Shown: in pieces, positions 61,655 through 64,000 of the stretch | Layout of the letters: the number at the start of each line of letters is the position of its first letter | How positions within the stretch are numbered: position 1 is the first letter of the stretch | NCBI RefSeq assembly: GCF_002204185.1 | Contig: NZ_MXPU01000003.1 | Coordinates: 124,001-188,000 of the forward strand | Length of the DNA: 64,000 nt | DNA from: Rhizobium esperanzae | GTDB taxonomy: Bacteria; Pseudomonadota; Alphaproteobacteria; Rhizobiales; Rhizobiaceae | Direction: 5' to 3' | The notes under the pieces: generated by a model | What the model was told of the DNA's origin: nothing | What the model saw: the letters and a program-made list of their open reading frames with translations, nothing else | Database searches by the model: none | Position numbers and translations under genes: made by a program

Positions 61655-64000
61655 ATGAGCAATAGTTTCGACGATATTCCCTTCTTCGACGAAGAGCCGG
61701 GCGAAGTGGCGCGCAAGCCGCAGCCGTCTGTCGCAACTGCCGGAAGGCCAGCCGCCGGCGGCGGCATCGCCGCCCGAGCCATGGCGGCCCGTGACGGCGG
61801 CAAGCGGCCGGATTATCTCGCCGGATTGAACCCGGAACAGACCGAAGCCGTCGAAACGCTGGAAGGCCCCGTCCTCGTGCTCGCCGGCGCCGGCACCGGA
61901 AAGACGCGCGTGCTGACGACCCGCATCGCCCATATCCTCAATACCGGCCGCGCCTTCCCGTCGCAGATCCTCGCCGTCACCTTTACCAACAAGGCCGCGC
62001 GCGAGATGAAGGAGCGCATCGCGCTGCTCGTCGGCGGCGCCGTCGAAGGCATGCCCTGGCTCGGCACCTTCCACTCGATCGGCGTCAAGCTCCTGCGCCG
62101 CCATGGCGAGCTCGTCGGCCTGAGCTCCGGTTTCACCATTCTCGACACCGACGACGTCGTGCGCCTGATCAAGCAGCTGATCCAGGCCGAAGGCCTCGAC
62201 GACAAGCGCTGGCCGGCCAAGCAATTCGCCGGCATGATCGACACCTGGAAGAACAAGGGCCTCGGCCCCGCCGATATCCCCGAGGGCGATGCCCGCGCCT
62301 TTGCCAATGGCCGCGGCCGTGAACTCTATTTCGCCTATCAGGCGCGCCTGACGACGCTGAACGCGTGCGATTTCGGCGACCTGCTGATGCATCCGATCGC
62401 GATCTTCCGCAAGAACCCGGATCTCCTGAAGGAATATCACGGCCGCTTCCGTTATATCCTCGTCGACGAATATCAGGATACCAACACCGCCCAATATATG
62501 TGGCTGAGGCTGCTGGCCCAGCGCGCCAAGGGCGAGCCGCAGAATGTCTGCTGCGTCGGTGACGACGACCAGTCGATCTATGGCTGGCGCGGCGCGGAGG
62601 TCGACAATATCCTGCGCTTCGAGAAGGATTTCCCCGGCGCCAAAGTCATCAAGCTGGAGCGCAACTACCGTTCGACCGAACATATCCTCGGCGCGGCCGC
62701 CCACCTGATCGCCCACAATGAAGGCCGCCTGGGCAAGACGCTATTCACCGACCGCGCCGATCCCGACGACGTCAAGGTGCAGGTTCACGCGTCCTGGGAC
62801 TCCGAGGAGGAAGCCCGCGCCATCGGCGAGGAGATCGAGCAACTCCAGCGCAGCAAGCATCTGCTGAACGATATGGCGATCCTCGTGCGCGCCTCCTTCC
62901 AGATGCGCGAATTCGAAGATCGCTTCGTCACCCTTGGCCTTAACTACCGCGTCATCGGTGGCCCGCGCTTCTATGAGCGCCTCGAAATCCGCGATGCCTT
63001 GGCCTATTTTCGGCTCGTCGCACAACCGGCCGACGACCTTGCCTTCGAACGCATCATCAACACGCCGAAGCGCGGCCTCGGCGATACCACGGTGCGTGCG
63101 CTGCATGACTATGCCCGCGCCCGCGACATCCCCATGCTGGCAGCGGCCGCCGACATCATCGAAACGGACGAGTTGAAGCCGAAGGCTCGCAAAGCCCTCT
63201 TCGACGTGGTTCAATTTTTCCGCCGGTGGCAGGAACTGCTTGAAAACACACCGCATACCGAACTTGCCGAGCAGATCCTCGAAGAGTCCGGCTATACCGA
63301 CATGTGGAAGAACGACAAGAGCGCTGAAGCCCCGGGCCGTCTCGAAAACCTCAAGGAACTGATCCGCTCGATGGAAAGCTTCGAGTCGATGCGCGGCTTT
63401 CTCGAACACGTCTCCCTTGTGATGGATGCCGAGACCAACGAGAACCTTGACGCCGTTTCGATCATGACGCTGCATTCTGCCAAGGGCCTGGAATTCGACA
63501 CCGTCTTCCTCCCCGGCTGGGAGGAGGGCCTGTTCCCGCATCAGCGCTCGCTCGATGAAAGCGGCCGCGCCGGCCTGGAGGAGGAACGCCGCCTCGCCTA
63601 TGTCGGCATCACCCGCGCCAAACGCCGCTGCCACATCTGGTTCGTCTCCAACCGCCGCATTCACGGTCTCTGGCAATCGACCCTGCCCTCGCGTTTCCTG
63701 GACGAACTGCCGGAGAGCCATGTCGAGGTCGCCGAAATGGAGCAGAGCTACGGCGGTTACGGCCGCGGCGGCTACGGCCAGTCACGCTTCGACAAGGCCG
63801 AACCCTTTGCCAACTCCTATTCCACGCCCGGCTGGAAACGTGCCCAGGCCAACAAGACCGACGCCACCCGCGACAACTGGGGTACCCGCTCCGGCCACGC
63901 CGTCGAACGCATCGGCTATGGCGAAAGCGGCCCGAAGGGACGCATGATCGACGGCGAACTGGTGGCGAAGTCAACGTCCTCGGAGCCGTCGCGCTTCACC
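61655..64000 (+). CDS. UvrD/PcrA-type DNA helicase, cut by the window end
   Basis: 782 codons are present, open to the last base. Walker A AGAGTGKT at 77-84, GTFHSIGVKLLRRHG, motif II DEYQDT in YILVDEYQDTNTAQY, DDDQSIYGWRGAEV, LERNYRST, TLHSAKGLEFDTVFLPGWEE and EERRLAYVGITRAKRRC, which together are the full SF1A set. A 3'-to-5' helicase for nucleotide-excision and mismatch repair and for clearing RecA or RNA polymerase. The N-terminal 55 residues before the helicase core are Pro/Ala-rich and disordered, longer than in E. coli UvrD. The C-terminal Gly/Arg/Tyr-rich region after motif VI is partly visible. Confidence 0.95.
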   Translation, partial: MSNSFDDIPFFDEEPGEVARKPQPSVATAGRPAAGGGIAARAMAARDGGKRPDYLAGLNPEQTEAVETLEGPVLVLAGAGTGKTRVLTTRIAHILNTGRAFPSQILAVTFTNKAAREMKERIALLVGGAVEGMPWLGTFHSIGVKLLRRHGELVGLSSGFTILDTDDVVRLIKQLIQAEGLDDKRWPAKQFAGMIDTWKNKGLGPADIPEGDARAFANGRGRELYFAYQARLTTLNACDFGDLLMHPIAIFRKNPDLLKEYHGRFRYILVDEYQDTNTAQYMWLRLLAQRAKGEPQNVCCVGDDDQSIYGWRGAEVDNILRFEKDFPGAKVIKLERNYRSTEHILGAAAHLIAHNEGRLGKTLFTDRADPDDVKVQVHASWDSEEEARAIGEEIEQLQRSKHLLNDMAILVRASFQMREFEDRFVTLGLNYRVIGGPRFYERLEIRDALAYFRLVAQPADDLAFERIINTPKRGLGDTTVRALHDYARARDIPMLAAAADIIETDELKPKARKALFDVVQFFRRWQELLENTPHTELAEQILEESGYTDMWKNDKSAEAPGRLENLKELIRSMESFESMRGFLEHVSLVMDAETNENLDAVSIMTLHSAKGLEFDTVFLPGWEEGLFPHQRSLDESGRAGLEEERRLAYVGITRAKRRCHIWFVSNRRIHGLWQSTLPSRFLDELPESHVEVAEMEQSYGGYGRGGYGQSRFDKAEPFANSYSTPGWKRAQANKTDATRDNWGTRSGHAVERIGYGESGPKGRMIDGELVAKSTSSEPSRFT

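Noticed and set aside
61646..62716. Minus-strand frame within the UvrD-type gene
   Set aside because: Antisense of conserved helicase motifs on the plus strand, which stays open to the window end.
1..64000. CRISPR arrays, insertion sequences, prophage, rRNA or tRNA genes
   Set aside because: No spaced direct repeats, transposase, integrase or structural phage genes, and no tRNA or rRNA sequence was recognised on reading.

Overview
The window looks like ordinary chromosome from a fast-growing rhizobium, most likely Rhizobium of the leguminosarum/etli/phaseoli group. Reasons: high GC content; a circularly permuted two-piece ssrA whose tag reads ANDNYAEARLAA; an alphaproteobacterial SspB; a BA14K-family protein; candidate EcfG-type general-stress promoters; and short palindromic intergenic repeats of the RIME kind. 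I see no insertion sequence, prophage, CRISPR array, rRNA or tRNA. Species assignment is inference.

Layout. 1-6.2 kb: start of a type II NADH dehydrogenase, a tyrosine-rich BA14K protein, an Lrp/AsnC regulator broken by an in-frame TAG beside an Asp/Glu racemase-family gene, a MarR-GNAT fusion, and a TetR-MFS pair. 5.8-12 kb: HxlR regulator with a QorB-like quinone reductase, pdxJ, a MerR-LuxR fusion regulator, a RecD-like helicase and a LysR regulator. 11.6-17.4 kb: a probable redox-responsive block (AhpD-like protein, NmrA-type SDR, cupin, MscS channel with a cyclic-nucleotide domain), the Rrf2 regulator that probably controls it, then a COG4315 secreted protein, an ECF sigma factor and its anti-sigma factor. 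17.4-19.1 kb: cobalt-type nitrile hydratase operon. 19.4-22.8 kb: SDR-DoxX fusion, DUF2269, LysE exporter, aldo/keto reductase.

22.9-37.6 kb is mostly housekeeping: ilvIH with an attenuation-type leader, a HerA-like ATPase, a DapA-family aldolase, miaA and serB with overlapping divergent start codons, a DegP-type protease, hflK-hflC, thyA-dfrA, ssrA, sspB and two small genes. 37.7-50 kb: an AsmA-like protein, a GlcD/D-lactate dehydrogenase-type flavoprotein, aldo/keto reductase with LysR, AbrB-family membrane protein, AraC regulator, DUF2000, an OmpA-type lipoprotein and an orphan flagellin. 50-64 kb: an RND efflux pair, a class III cyclase, the prkA-yeaH-spoVR stress operon, a VOC protein and a UvrD/PcrA helicase that runs off the window.

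The most useful non-coding signals are: (i) three copies of a TAAGGATAT-N3-ATATCCTTA type palindrome linking the Rrf2 gene to the block 3.4 kb away; (ii) an apparently leaderless ilv leader peptide rich in Leu/Ile/Val codons followed by a terminator; (iii) GGAAC...GTT promoters in front of the prkA operon and the BA14K gene. I found no clearly undescribed multi-gene system.
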